From Streptomyces roseochromogenus subsp. oscitans DS 12.976 (GTDB lineage Bacteria; Actinomycetota; Actinomycetes; Streptomycetales; Streptomycetaceae): a DNA stretch of 64,000 nt. Below are positions 42,344 through 51,720 of the stretch, piece by piece. The notes under the pieces are model-generated. The model ran no database searches. It had not been told where the DNA came from and saw only the letters and a list, made by a program, of their open reading frames with translations. Every line of letters starts with the position of its first letter. The first letter of the stretch is position 1. The position numbers and the translations under genes were made by a program. The stretch is from the NCBI RefSeq assembly GCF_000497445.1, contig NZ_CM002285.1, forward strand, positions 123,664 through 187,663, given 5' to 3'.

Positions 42344-43382
42344 GTCCGAGCAGTTGAAGCGACGCGTGGACGACCATCTCCTGCGCCTGGTGGAGCGGGA
42401 GTCGGCCCAGCTCCTCAAGGTCTCCACCGAACTGTCCCCGCTGTGCGACCAGTTACGCGGCTCCCTGGAGCAGGGCAAGCGGCTGCGCGCCGCGTTCCTC
42501 TACTGGGGGTGGCGGGCCGCGGGGCAGCCGGACTGCGATGGCATCATCGGCGCCGCGGCGGCCATGGAACTGGTGCACGCGGCGGCATGCACACACGATG
42601 ACATCATCGACGACAGCCGTGTACGCCACGGCATGCCCACGGCCCACGCCGCCTTCGCCGACCGGACCGCGGGCTTGGGACAGGGGCGAGACAGGCCGGT
42701 GGCTCTGGCGATGATGCTGGGCGACCTCCTCATGGGCTACGCGGGCCAGGTCTTCGCCACATGCGGACTGCCCGGAGCGTTCATCGCGCGCACGGTGCCC
42801 TTGTGGTCGGCTCTGCTGCGCGAGACCGTGGCGGGCCAGTTCCTGGAGGTGCTGCGCACGGGCGACGCGGTGCCGCAGGTCGCGGAATCACTTGAGGTGG
42901 CCCGGTACAAGACGGCCAAGTACACGGTCGAACGCCCTCTGCACCTGGGCGCGACGCTCGGCGGCGGCTCGGAGCGGCTCCTCACGGCCTTCACCGCGTT
43001 CGGACTCCCGCTTGGCGAGGCGTTCCAGCTCAGGGACGACATGCTGGGCACCTTCGGCGACCCGGCACTCACCGGCAAGCCCAACCTCGACGACCTGCGA
43101 GACGGCAAACCCACCGCGCTCATGGCCCTCACCGCCTCCTTGGTCTCCGAGGACGACCGGCGGACCTTGACCAAGACGGTCGGCCGCCCCGGCTTCGACG
43201 AGGGCGACGCGGCGCACGTACGCAGTCTCATGGAGTCCAGCGGCGCCCGCCGGAAGGTCGAAGACATGATCACCGAGCGGCTGGCGCTGGCGCATCGGGC
43301 GCTGGACAGCGTCCCCCTGCCCCATGCCACGTACACGGCGCTGCGCGACCTGGCGACCTCATCTGCCAACCGCCCCCTCTGA
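42336..43382 (+). CDS. Polyprenyl diphosphate synthase
   Basis: 348 residues from ATG 42336. The first Asp-rich motif is DDIIDD (88-93) in ACTHDDIIDDSRVRHGMPTA. The second is QLRDDMLGTFGDPALTGKPN. The substrate Lys/Arg residues GKRLRAAFLYW and the helix KTAKYTVERPLHLGATLGG are also kept. This is the head-to-tail trans-prenyl transferase fold (GGPP synthase type) joining isopentenyl units into a linear prenyl diphosphate. The residue before the first Asp motif is not bulky enough to set chain length from sequence alone. Its unusual neighbour is an MpaB/Lcp-type oxygenase 21 bp downstream. Confidence 0.93.
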   Translation: MGESEQLKRRVDDHLLRLVERESAQLLKVSTELSPLCDQLRGSLEQGKRLRAAFLYWGWRAAGQPDCDGIIGAAAAMELVHAAACTHDDIIDDSRVRHGMPTAHAAFADRTAGLGQGRDRPVALAMMLGDLLMGYAGQVFATCGLPGAFIARTVPLWSALLRETVAGQFLEVLRTGDAVPQVAESLEVARYKTAKYTVERPLHLGATLGGGSERLLTAFTAFGLPLGEAFQLRDDMLGTFGDPALTGKPNLDDLRDGKPTALMALTASLVSEDDRRTLTKTVGRPGFDEGDAAHVRSLMESSGARRKVEDMITERLALAHRALDSVPLPHATYTALRDLATSSANRPL

Positions 43383-43403
43383 CCACGAAGCGAGCACCCC
43401 ACC

Positions 43404-44582
43404 ATGACCACCTCCACCACTCCTCGCTACACCGAAGCGACACTCGACGCCCTCCGCCACCAGGGCGACCCGCTGGCGGACGACACCGTGGCCGCCATGT
43501 TCGAGAAGGGAGAAGTAAAGGACTTCAACACCCTGATGCGCTTCTTCAGCACCGCGGGAACCCGCCTTCCCGAAGGGCTCCCGGCCTCCGCCGCCTCGTT
43601 CCTCCAGACCACCGGCATGCCTCCCTCCTGGGTGGACTGGGACCTGATGGAGCGCGCCAGGCTGTTCTTCATGGACAACGCCGCGCACATCAACACCGGC
43701 CTGTCCTTCGCCGCGATGCCGACCACGTACGCCATCCCCCGCGTGGCCCGGCTGCTGGCCTCGACCCACTCGATGGACTATCCCTCGCGCCGCATGGCGG
43801 ACACCGGCCAGTTCGTCACCTACCTCATGCAGACCAACGCCTTCGAGGAGGGCAGCAAGTTCATCCCAGCCGCCCAGAAAGTCCGGTTGCTGCACGCTGC
43901 GATCCGCTACCACCTGACCCGCTCCGACCACTGGGACGCGGCCCAGGACGGTGTGCCACTGTGCCAGGAAGACATGATCGGCGGTCAGATCTTCTTCTCC
44001 ATCCTCGTCCTGGACGCCATGCACCGTCTGGGCATCCACATGAGTGAGGAGAGCGCGGAAGCGTACTACTACGCCTGGAGGGTCGTCGGCACGATCCTGG
44101 GCTGCGACATGGAGGCGGCTCCCCGCAACCTCGCGGAGGCACGCGAGTACGCCGACCTCTACTTGCTACGCAACCTCGGCCCGTCGGAGGACGGTGTACG
44201 CCTCAACCAGCAGCTGGTGAAGATGTACGAGGACGTGGTCCCCGGCACCCTGTTCGACCCGATCGTCGCCGCCACCATCCGCTTCCTGGTCGGCGACACC
44301 ATCGGTGACTGGCTCCAGCTCGCCCGTACCCCCTGGGACACGGTCGCCAAGGCGATCCCGCACGTCCTGAACGCCCTGGAGACCATCGAGGACAGCAGCC
44401 CGCTGGGCGAATGGGCGCTCGACAGGGCGGGCAGCCTCCTGACCACCTTCGAACTGGCCTCCCTCACCCGCGGCCGGGTCATGCAGTACGCGATCCCGGA
44501 AGAGCTGAAGTCGGAGTACGGCGTCCGCTCCCAGCGCTCCCGCACCCACCGCTGGACACCCCCGGCGTCGACCATGGTCTGA
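43404..44582 (+). CDS. MpaB/Lcp-like haem oxygenase (DUF2236)
   Basis: 392 residues from ATG 43404. The DUF2236 core is clear: RARLFFMDNAAHINTGLSFA, RRMADTGQFVTYLMQTNAFE, and the haem-pocket helix KVRLLHAAIRYHL with the likely axial His and a conserved Arg. MpaB cleaves a farnesyl chain in mycophenolate biosynthesis and Lcp cuts rubber; both act on polyprenyl carbon-carbon double bonds. No secretion signal is present, unlike Lcp. Being co-transcribed with a prenyl synthase suggests that it oxidises or cleaves the chain made by that enzyme. Reaction is inferred. Confidence 0.88.
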   Translation: MTTSTTPRYTEATLDALRHQGDPLADDTVAAMFEKGEVKDFNTLMRFFSTAGTRLPEGLPASAASFLQTTGMPPSWVDWDLMERARLFFMDNAAHINTGLSFAAMPTTYAIPRVARLLASTHSMDYPSRRMADTGQFVTYLMQTNAFEEGSKFIPAAQKVRLLHAAIRYHLTRSDHWDAAQDGVPLCQEDMIGGQIFFSILVLDAMHRLGIHMSEESAEAYYYAWRVVGTILGCDMEAAPRNLAEAREYADLYLLRNLGPSEDGVRLNQQLVKMYEDVVPGTLFDPIVAATIRFLVGDTIGDWLQLARTPWDTVAKAIPHVLNALETIEDSSPLGEWALDRAGSLLTTFELASLTRGRVMQYAIPEELKSEYGVRSQRSRTHRWTPPASTMV

Positions 44583-44777
44583 CGGTCCAGGCACATCGGG
44601 CGAGGCCGGCCGCGCCGTTCCCCCCTGACACGGTGGGGCAGGCACCAGTCCCGCTCCTTCGCGCTGCCGCCCGGTCTGCGGTGGATCTGTCGATCAGGGT
44701 GAGGACGTCGTGGCCGGGCGTGCCGAGAGACTGGCGTACCTGGTCCTGCGGGCCGTGGACATAGCGAACGTCCCGCG

Positions 44778-45285
44778 TCATGGGATGTTGTAGGCGTACT
44801 CGGCGATTCGGTGGTCGCAGATGCCGGGAAGGTTGCGGGTCAGATGCAGGGAGAGCAGTTGGCGGGAGCGACGTCGGACGCCGTTCTCGCCGTCGAACAG
44901 CGAAGTTTCGGCCACCGCTTCGTGGTAGCGCTGGGCGGCGTGTCCGGGGATGTCCAGGGTGGAGACAGGTGCTTGGACAGGAAGTGTGCGCTGACGGTGC
45001 ACAGGGCCGGGCTCAGGTGCGGTGCCACGGTGGCGGCTTGGTGGGCGTCGGTGGCGGCCTCAAGGGCTACATCGTAGGCAGGTGATGCCGGTGGCCGGTC
45101 CGGAGGCCAGCTCTGCGGTGCCCAGTTCGTACGGCACCGTGGTGCGGGACTCGGCGGCCATCGGCTGGTCCAGTGCGTCCCGCAGACAGGCGGCCGCCAC
45201 CTCGGGGGCGCCCTGGCCCTGGGCCTACCAGGCCGCCTCCCGCAGCACGTCCCCGTGACAGGGCTGAACGGAAAATCAACGCTCA
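44778..45285 (-). pseudogene. Relic of a LuxR-family ATPase regulator
   Basis: Degenerate helical-repeat segments can be read in two frames: VLREAAWQAQGQGAPEVAAA with CLRDALDQPMAAESRTTVPY, then AYDVALEAATDAHQAATVAP and HAAQRYHEAVAETSLFDGE. These match the TPR-like middle part of large LuxR regulators. Both ends are missing and an IS110 fragment abuts the upstream side. Confidence 0.45.
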
Positions 45286-45817
45286 GCCATGCAGGCGGCA
45301 GCATCCGGATGCCGGAAGTGGGGGCGAGGGTGACCTGTTGGGCGAGATGTTCAAACTGCCGGACGAGTTCGCGGGTCTTGCGTTGCGGGTTGAGATGTCG
45401 CTGGTTCCAGTCCGGGCCGAGTTCCTGGTGACGGGCCCGGGCCTGCGGGTCGTTGATCAGGCGCCAGACGAGAAGGATCGAGCGCGCGACAGCGACCAGG
45501 GTCTTGGCATGGCCTCGCCGCTTGACCAGACGTCGGTAGCGGGCGCTGAGGAAGGTGTCGGTCCAGGCGGCGGCGTTCGCCTCCTCGTCGAGGGCTCCCT
45601 TGAGCCAGGGGTTGCCCTTGCCGGCCAGGCCGGTGGTGCTCTTGGCTCCCGGCCGGACAGTGCGCGAGCACAGTTTCGCCCGGGAGGCGAGGTGGTCCGG
45701 GGTGGGGAATACGCCCATGTCGGGGCCGAGTTCGGCCAGGATGGCGCGGGCTGAGGCCGGGTCGACTCCGGGGATCTCGTCCGGCCTGGCCAGCAGGTCG
45801 GCCCAGGGTAGGTTCAC
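45285..45817 (-). mobile_element. IS110-family transposase, C-terminal fragment
   Basis: From about 45817: LARPDEIPGVDPASARAILA, LGPDMGVFPTPDHLASRAKL, GKGNPWLKGALDEEANAAAW, FLSARYRRLVKRRGHAKTLV. This is the Transposase_20 (C-terminal) domain of IS110 elements with its Ser/Gly-rich active region. The N-terminal DEDD nuclease domain is missing. Downstream the frame runs past the element end (LAPTSGIRML) into unrelated sequence. Confidence 0.85.
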
Positions 45818-46420
45818 TCATCCGGCGTGCAGCTTCGACTGCGTGGAGCCGTACTGATCTCAGGCGGGGGCGGCTCACGGGCGCCAGCGGTCACTCTCAT
45901 GCCAAAAGCGCGGCCGAAAAGGCGTCTTGCAGACACGGGCTGCGCATCGCGATACTCGCCAAAGTCTCACGTTTTGGCATGGCCACGCCACTGCGACGCG
46001 CGTCGGCATGCCCCCACCCCTCCGGTCCCAGCCTGCGGAGCAGGCGGGACATCCCCCGCAGGAGGTCAGACGTGACGCATCGTCACATATCCGCCGCCCG
46101 CTCCGCTCTCACCGGCAGGAGCCCGGCGGCACACTCGCCGCCCCGTACCCGGGCACTGCACGCTGCTCCGGGCCAAGTTGGCCCCGCCTCGCCCTGATGA
46201 CACCGACGCGCGCGTCCAACTCCCCCGCAGCAGCGGCACCCTCTCCCACGCCGACGCGACGCTCGGGTCTGCCTCAGGCCGGGTGGACTTCATCCCGCGA
46301 ATGACGGCCGCGCTGGGTGCGGATCACGCCGCCGTCCACCGTTCCGTAGCGCGTCCGCACGGCGGCGGTCATGTGAACACGCCTCTCTCCGGAACATCCG
46401 TCCCACGAAAGGCCACCTTT
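45818..46420. other. No gene; inverted repeat inside
   Basis: Contains a 10-bp inverted repeat CATGCCAAAA (45898-45907) and TTTTGGCATG (45972-45981). Their 64-bp interior has no coding pattern. The rest is the upstream region of the carboxypeptidase gene, with GAAAGG before ATG 46421. Confidence 0.4.
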
Positions 46421-47857
46421 ATGGCATACAAACGTCTGGCGGGCCTGACCGCCGGTGCCGTCGTCGTCGCCGCGGCCCTGCTGCCGCAGGCGGCGCAGGC
46501 CCGGACCGGCGCAGACGCCACTAGAGGTCACGCCGCGACCGTCCGTAGCGCCGACGGCGGCAGGCAGCGGACTGTCGTCATCTACCGCGTGCCCACGCAC
46601 CACCCGCTGCGTGACGCGGAACGGCTCGCCGATGCCGGATACGACCTGCTGGAACGGCGCCAGGGCGACAGTCTGTTCGTCTCCGGTGACGCGGCGACCG
46701 CGGCGGGGCTGCAGAGGCTCGGCTTCACCCCGGCGATCACGACCACGCTGACCGAGACGGTCCCCTCCCGCGCCACCGTGCCGCACGCCTCCGGTCCGGG
46801 CGACACCTACGACGGCGGATACCACACGGTCACCGCCCAGTACGCGCACATGGACCAGATCGCCTCCCAGCACGCCGACCTGGCAAAGGAGGTGACGTAC
46901 GGTCAGTCCTGGCTGAAGCAGCACGGACAAGGCGGCCGCGACCTGAAGGCGATCTGCATCACCAAACTCCAGACGAACGACTGCGCGCTCAACCCGAACT
47001 CCGCCAAGCCCAGGTTCTTCCTGATGAGCCAGATCCACGCCCGTGAGCTGACCACCGGCGAGACGTCCTGGCGCTGGATCGATGCGTTGACCAGCGGCTA
47101 CGGCAAGGACTCGGCAATCACCAAGCTGATGGACACCACCGAGATGTGGGTGGTGCCCGACGCCAACCCAGACGGCGTCGACATGGTCGCGGCGGGGGGC
47201 GACAACCCCGTCCTGCAGCGCAAGAACGCCGACAACTCGCACGGCTCCCGGTGTGGCACGAGCGCCTACAGCCAGATAGGCGTCGATCTCAACCGCAACG
47301 CCGGCACCCACTGGGACACGTCGGGAACCTCCAGCGCACCATGCGACCAGACCTACGGCGGACCGGCGGGCAACTCCGAGGCGGAGAACACCGCACTGGA
47401 GAACCTCTTCCGCCAGCTGTTCCCCGCGGTGCGGACCGGCACCGGCGACACCGATCCCGCGCCGTCCACCGCCAAGGGCATGATGATCACCCTGCACAGC
47501 GACGCCAGCATGGTGCTCTTCCCCTGGGAGTACAACGCCTCCGTGCACACCGGGAACGACGCCGCGCTGCGTGCTCTCGCAGCTCACATGGCCTCGCTCA
47601 CCGGCTACCAGTACGGCCAGGCCGGTGAGATCCTCTACAACGCCTCCGGCGGCACCGACGACTGGACGTACGACAAGCTCGGCCTCGCCAGTTTCACCAT
47701 CGAGATCGGCGACAGCGACGGCGCCGGCTGTGACGGCTTCACGCCGCCGTACTCCTGCCAGGACAGCTACTTCTGGCCGAAGATCGAGCCCGCCCTTCTC
47801 TACGCAGCCCAGCAGGCCGCCGCTCCCTACCGCACCACATCCGCCGCCGGGCAATGA
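46421..47857 (+). CDS. Secreted M14-family zinc carboxypeptidase
   Basis: 478 residues from ATG 46421 (GAAAGG upstream). The Sec signal peptide is LTAGAVVVAAALLPQAAQA. After a propeptide (~30-130) the M14 domain has the zinc motif QIHARELTTGE (His206, Glu209), substrate-binding Arg/Asn in VDLNRNAGTHWD, the third ligand His in MMITLHSDASMVLFPW and catalytic Glu in SFTIEIGDSDGAGC. All are in place, and paired Cys suggest disulfides. It trims C-terminal residues from extracellular peptides. It could in principle act on a poly-amino acid such as a Pls product, but that is speculation. Confidence 0.93.
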   Translation: MAYKRLAGLTAGAVVVAAALLPQAAQARTGADATRGHAATVRSADGGRQRTVVIYRVPTHHPLRDAERLADAGYDLLERRQGDSLFVSGDAATAAGLQRLGFTPAITTTLTETVPSRATVPHASGPGDTYDGGYHTVTAQYAHMDQIASQHADLAKEVTYGQSWLKQHGQGGRDLKAICITKLQTNDCALNPNSAKPRFFLMSQIHARELTTGETSWRWIDALTSGYGKDSAITKLMDTTEMWVVPDANPDGVDMVAAGGDNPVLQRKNADNSHGSRCGTSAYSQIGVDLNRNAGTHWDTSGTSSAPCDQTYGGPAGNSEAENTALENLFRQLFPAVRTGTGDTDPAPSTAKGMMITLHSDASMVLFPWEYNASVHTGNDAALRALAAHMASLTGYQYGQAGEILYNASGGTDDWTYDKLGLASFTIEIGDSDGAGCDGFTPPYSCQDSYFWPKIEPALLYAAQQAAAPYRTTSAAGQ

Positions 47858-48164
47858 CTCACACCGGTCAAAAGGCCAGGTACACGGCACCCAACTCGCC
47901 GCACAGCCAGCCTCATCACCTGCCGCCCCCTACCCGCCCGCAACGGCACCCGCCGACCCTTCACCCACCTGATCGCCGATCTCGACATGCCCCGGCACAC
48001 CCGGCACGCTCCCCTGCCATGCCGTATAACTCCACCAGCGCACCGCAGGCCACATCGGCAGTCTCGTCAGCCCAACCGCCATCACCGCCCCGTCTGCGAG
48101 GACACCGAAGACATCCGTGTGGATAGCCGGGCAGCCCAACTCGGCTGCTGTGACATGTGATTGC
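47858..48164. other. No recognisable gene
   Basis: Between the carboxypeptidase and the IS5 relic. A minus frame (VLADGAVMAVGLTRLPMW) looks protein-like over about 50 residues but has no start, and I cannot place it. Confidence 0.3.
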
Positions 48165-48850
48165 CACGCGCCCGTGTACGGCAACGCCACCGACCTGCCC
48201 GAGCGGCAGCGGCAGCACCCGACGCACATGACGGACGGGGAGTGGGCGGCGATCCGGTCGCTGCCGCCGGTGCCGGGCTGGATGCGCGGCCGCGGCGCGC
48301 AGCAGGAGGCGTACTGCCAGCGAGGCAGTTCCACGACCCGCTGCGCGCGGCGGCCCGCACGGCGCTGGAGCGGGATGCGGAGCCCACGGCGGGTGATCGA
48401 CTCGCGGTCGGTCAAGGCGGATGCCGTCGTCGGCGCCGACAGCCGCGGCTTCGACGGCGGCAAGCTGGTCAACGGCGCAAGCGGCACGTGGTGGTCGACG
48501 CCCTCGGCCTGCTGCTGGCCGTGAGGGTCACGACCGCGGATGTCGCCGACCGCGTGGCCGCGCAGGTGCTGCTGACACAGCTGGCCGGCGCGCACCACCG
48601 CCTCGCCCTCGTTTGGGCCGATGGCGGCCCCACCAGCAGCTCGTCGAGCACCTCCTGGCCGCCTACGCGCTGGTCCTGGCGATCGTCAAGCGCAGCGACG
48701 ATCAGAAAGGCTTCGTGGTGCTGCCCAAGCGGTGGATCACCGAGCGTCTCTTCGCCCACCTGATGCAAAGCCGCCGCCTGGTACGCGCCTACGAACGCCG
48801 CACCACCAGCGCCGAAGCGGTTGATCTACTGGTCGATGACCATGGCCATG
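48165..48850 (+). mobile_element. IS5-family transposase relic
   Basis: Read across several frames: [69 protein letters not shown], then [40 protein letters not shown] and [15 protein letters not shown] residues ending [20 protein letters not shown]. Catalytic Asp (IDSRSVK) and Glu (ITERLF) positions survive, but a deletion and shifts break it. Confidence 0.85.
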
Positions 48851-49388
48851 AGCCGCCGCCCGGCGAGGCCACACCGCGGGCAGGCGTGAACCGGCCCGCG
48901 GCCGGATCGGCCAGCCAGCCACGCGCAACCAGGCGTTTCGCCTTCTCCTCGGCCGACGCGGTCCGCTCGGCCTGCACCAAGCCCTGCCCGGTCTCGTCCA
49001 CAGGGGCGAGCACCTCACCGACGCGGGAGCGGGCAATGGCCCACTCTTCGATTCGACGTGTCGATCCGGAGCAAGCCACACCCCGCTGCTCCTCCGGCTC
49101 TGCGAACACTCGCGCCGGGCTGACGTGATGTACGCGCGCCTGCTCGTACGGGTGCGTGGCGTGCTGCCCGCCTGATGCCGGGCCACGGGTCGGCTCTGCA
49201 CGTCCTGCGTGAGCTTCACGTGCCTGCGGGCGATCCCCCTCGCCATGCCTGCGCCTGCCCTCCGACTGTGCGATCGGCGCGGTCTGCGATCGCCGGGGAC
49301 GTTTCCGGTCGAAGGGGTGGCCGACGGACCATGGAAGGGGTGCACCACGGCGTGGGGCCGCGTGCGCCGCCCGTCGGTGGTGAGGACG
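48851..49388. other. Region upstream of the M50 protease gene
   Basis: A minus-strand open frame here (e.g. [20 protein letters not shown]) looks partly protein-like but has no start and no family I recognise. The M50 promoter and its GTGAGGA ribosome site are at the right end. Confidence 0.3.
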
Positions 49389-50558
49389 ATGAAGGGTTCG
49401 GTCAGGATCGGGAGTGTGCGGGGGGTGACGGTGTTGGCCCACTGGAGCGTGCCGTTGATCATGCTGCTCTTCGCCTACGGCCTCGCCGCCAGGACGCTGC
49501 CCGCGTACTCGCCCGGTCTGGCATCCGTTGCGTACGCGGCGGCCGGTGTCGTCGGCGCTCTTCTGTTGCTCGTGAGTCTGGTGGTGCACGAGACGGCTCA
49601 CGCGCTGGTGGCCCGCCGGGCCGGGGTGCCGGTGTGGGACATGACCCTGTGGGTGCTGGGCGGAGTCACCCGGATGGGCCGGCCGGCCACGGCCCGGACG
49701 GCGTTCGCAGTCGCTGTCAGCGGGCCGCTCGCCAGCCTGTTGCTCGGTGGGATCGCCATCGGAGCCGCGATAGGCGTGCACACGACGCTCGGCTGGCGTC
49801 TCCCCGTCGCCGTGCTGGGCTGGCTCGGCGGTACCAACGTGCTGCTGGGCGTCTTCAATCTGCTGCCCGCCGCGCCACTGGACGGGGGCCGGGTGCTCCA
49901 GGCCGCGCTCTGGTGGCGTACCGGCGACCGTGAACGGGCCCAGCGGGCGGCCGGGCGCGCGGGACAGCTCGTCGGCGTGATCCTGGCCGCCGTAGGATGG
50001 CTGGCATTCGTGAGGGGTGTGACGGGCGGGTTGTGGCTGGTGGTCATCGCCCTCGCCGTGGCGGGCGCCGCCGCGGCCGAACGGCGGTGGGCCCAGCTGG
50101 CCCTGGCCCTGCGCGGGGTGCGGGTGGCGGAGGCGATGAGCAGTCCCGTGGTCGCAGGTCCCGACTGGCTGACCGTGGACCGCTTCCTCTCCGGCGCAGC
50201 GGCCCGGACACGGCATTCGGTACTGCCCCTGCTCGACTTCGAGGGCCGGCCCAGCGGTGTCGTACGGCTGAGCCGACTGGCCGCCGTTCCTTCCGAGCAG
50301 CAACAGGCCCTGGCTGTACGGGACCTGGCGACACCCGTCTCACAGTGCACACTCGCGGCACCGGACGAGCTGCTCACCGCCGTCCTGGAACGCCTCGGCA
50401 CCGGCGGCGGGCTGCCCGTCCTCGTCATGGACGGCGGCCGTCTCGACGGCATCGTCACCGCGGACGACATCCAACGGCTGTACCGACGCCATGCGACCCG
50501 CGAGAACCCTGGGACGGCGGCGCAGGGTGGGGCGGGCCGCCGAGGTTTCGCCGCGTAG
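49389..50558 (+). CDS. Site-2 protease (M50) with CBS domains
   Basis: 389 residues from ATG 49389; an upstream in-frame start at 49209 lacks support. Membrane helices carry the zinc motif HETAH (LVSLVVHETAHALVARRAGV) and the third ligand in LLPAAPLDGGRVLQA (the LDG motif). A helix pair follows (LAFVRGVTGGLWLVVIALAV), and the cytoplasmic C-terminus has two CBS motifs (VAEAMSSPVVAGPDWLTVDR; GGRLDGIVTADDIQRLY). This is the SpoIVFB-like CBS subgroup of intramembrane proteases, which cut membrane-bound regulators. Substrate unknown; no anti-sigma factor gene is adjacent. Confidence 0.93.
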   Translation: MKGSVRIGSVRGVTVLAHWSVPLIMLLFAYGLAARTLPAYSPGLASVAYAAAGVVGALLLLVSLVVHETAHALVARRAGVPVWDMTLWVLGGVTRMGRPATARTAFAVAVSGPLASLLLGGIAIGAAIGVHTTLGWRLPVAVLGWLGGTNVLLGVFNLLPAAPLDGGRVLQAALWWRTGDRERAQRAAGRAGQLVGVILAAVGWLAFVRGVTGGLWLVVIALAVAGAAAAERRWAQLALALRGVRVAEAMSSPVVAGPDWLTVDRFLSGAAARTRHSVLPLLDFEGRPSGVVRLSRLAAVPSEQQQALAVRDLATPVSQCTLAAPDELLTAVLERLGTGGGLPVLVMDGGRLDGIVTADDIQRLYRRHATRENPGTAAQGGAGRRGFAA

Positions 50559-50699
50559 CCGGAGAGCCGCCGGCACGCCCACCCCGACCCGGACCGGCTA
50601 TCCGGGCCAGGCGGCACCCCAGCTGCCGCACGTGCTGTCGAAGCAGTTCGCCAATGGTGGGCCTGGGCATCATTCCGTGCTGGGAACCCGGCGCGCCTT

Positions 50700-50890
50700 G
50701 AAGCAGCGACGCAGGCCTGTCGTTGCCACGATGTCGTCCCGGCCGCGCCGCTGTACCCCACCTCCCGCGTACTCGACCTCGCAGCAGCCGGGCAGGCCGG
50801 AGGCCCAGTCGAGGATCTTGCCGTAAAAGACGGCCGCCGACGGCGTCACGAGTGTGAAGGGTGATGAACGTCGATGCAGCCTGCCGCCGC
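50700..50890 (-). pseudogene. Relic of a VOC/glyoxalase-family protein
   Basis: One frame has STFITLHTRDA and the next AAVFYGKILDWASGLPGCCE followed by VEYAGGGVQRRG. The order (beta strand, xxxFYxxxLxW, Cys-rich strand) fits the first half of a VOC domain. The second half is missing. Confidence 0.45.
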
Positions 50891-50965
50891 ATCTCCCCCT
50901 CGGTGGCGAGTTCCCCTGCCCTGTTCCGAAGGCGGCCCTGTTGTTCTCGGGGTGGATGAGAGCCT

Positions 50966-51680
50966 GTGAGGGTTGTTCTCGCTGCTGCCCGTCGCCCTGC
51001 TCGTCGCAGGTGCCCTCTTCGGGCATTCCGGCGGGCAGAGCGAGTGTCGGCGGTCGTGATCGTTTCGGTCCTCGCCATCGTCGTCAACCCGCTCGTGCAC
51101 TGCAGCCGGGTGCGGCTGGAGTTCGCACGCCGCATCGCCCTCGCCGTGCAGCGCGCCGTGCTGCCGCAGCGGTCGGACTCGATCGGGCCCCTGCGGATCG
51201 CCGGGCGCTACCAGGCAGCCGTGAAAGAGGCACAGATCGGCGGCGCCCTCTGCAGCTGTCCAGGACACCCCGTACGGCGTACGCTGCCTGGTCGGCGACG
51301 TACGGGGCAAGGGCATGGGCGCCGGTGAAGACGGTGGATGTGGCCGTGGGGTTCCTCACCGGCGTTCTCGTCACGATCCCGCTCTGCGGAGATGAACTGC
51401 GGCTGGTCAACCGAGGCCACCCGGCGCCTCTGCTGCTGACCGGCCAGGTGCGCAGCGTGGAACCCTCCGAGCCAGCCCCGCCGCTGGGACTGGCCGCGTT
51501 GGGCCCGGTCCGGGACCGGATCGACACGGTGCCCTTCCCGCTCGGGGCGACTCTCCTGCTGTACACCGATGGCCCGAACGCCGCCACACCGGCGGCCGCA
51601 CCGCCGGGCCCGCGGCTGACGGCTCGGTCGGCCGTCTCGCGTCCCCGCCTCCGTCCCGCGGGCGCGTCACCTCTGGGGCA
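50966..51680 (+). pseudogene. Decayed SpoIIE/PP2C-type phosphatase
   Basis: From GTG/ATG region 50966: VIVSVLAIVVNPLVHCSRVR, then RIALAVQRAVLPQRSDSIGP, LRIAGRYQAAVKEAQIGGAL. In a shifted frame: GFLTGVLVTIPLCGDELRLV, NRGHPAPLLLTGQVRSVEPS and GATLLLYTDGPNAA. These are the PP2C motifs of small streptomycete SpoIIE phosphatases, but the central GDVxGKG segment is broken and frames are lost after YTDG. Confidence 0.8.
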
Positions 51681-51720
51681 AAGCGCCGATTTCAGCCATG
51701 CCAGCTTCCCGACTCGGTTG

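Noticed and set aside
46421..47857. Idea that the M14 carboxypeptidase is the degrading enzyme for the Pls product
   Set aside because: It lies 19 kb from the synthetase with no shared promoter; nothing in the sequence links them.
46274..47890. 538-residue minus-strand frame opposite the carboxypeptidase
   Set aside because: Shadow frame with no start signal; the plus strand has signal peptide and zinc motifs.
48789..50303. 504-residue minus-strand frame opposite the M50 protease
   Set aside because: Shadow frame over the protease; only its far end (48850-49170) looked slightly protein-like and has no start.
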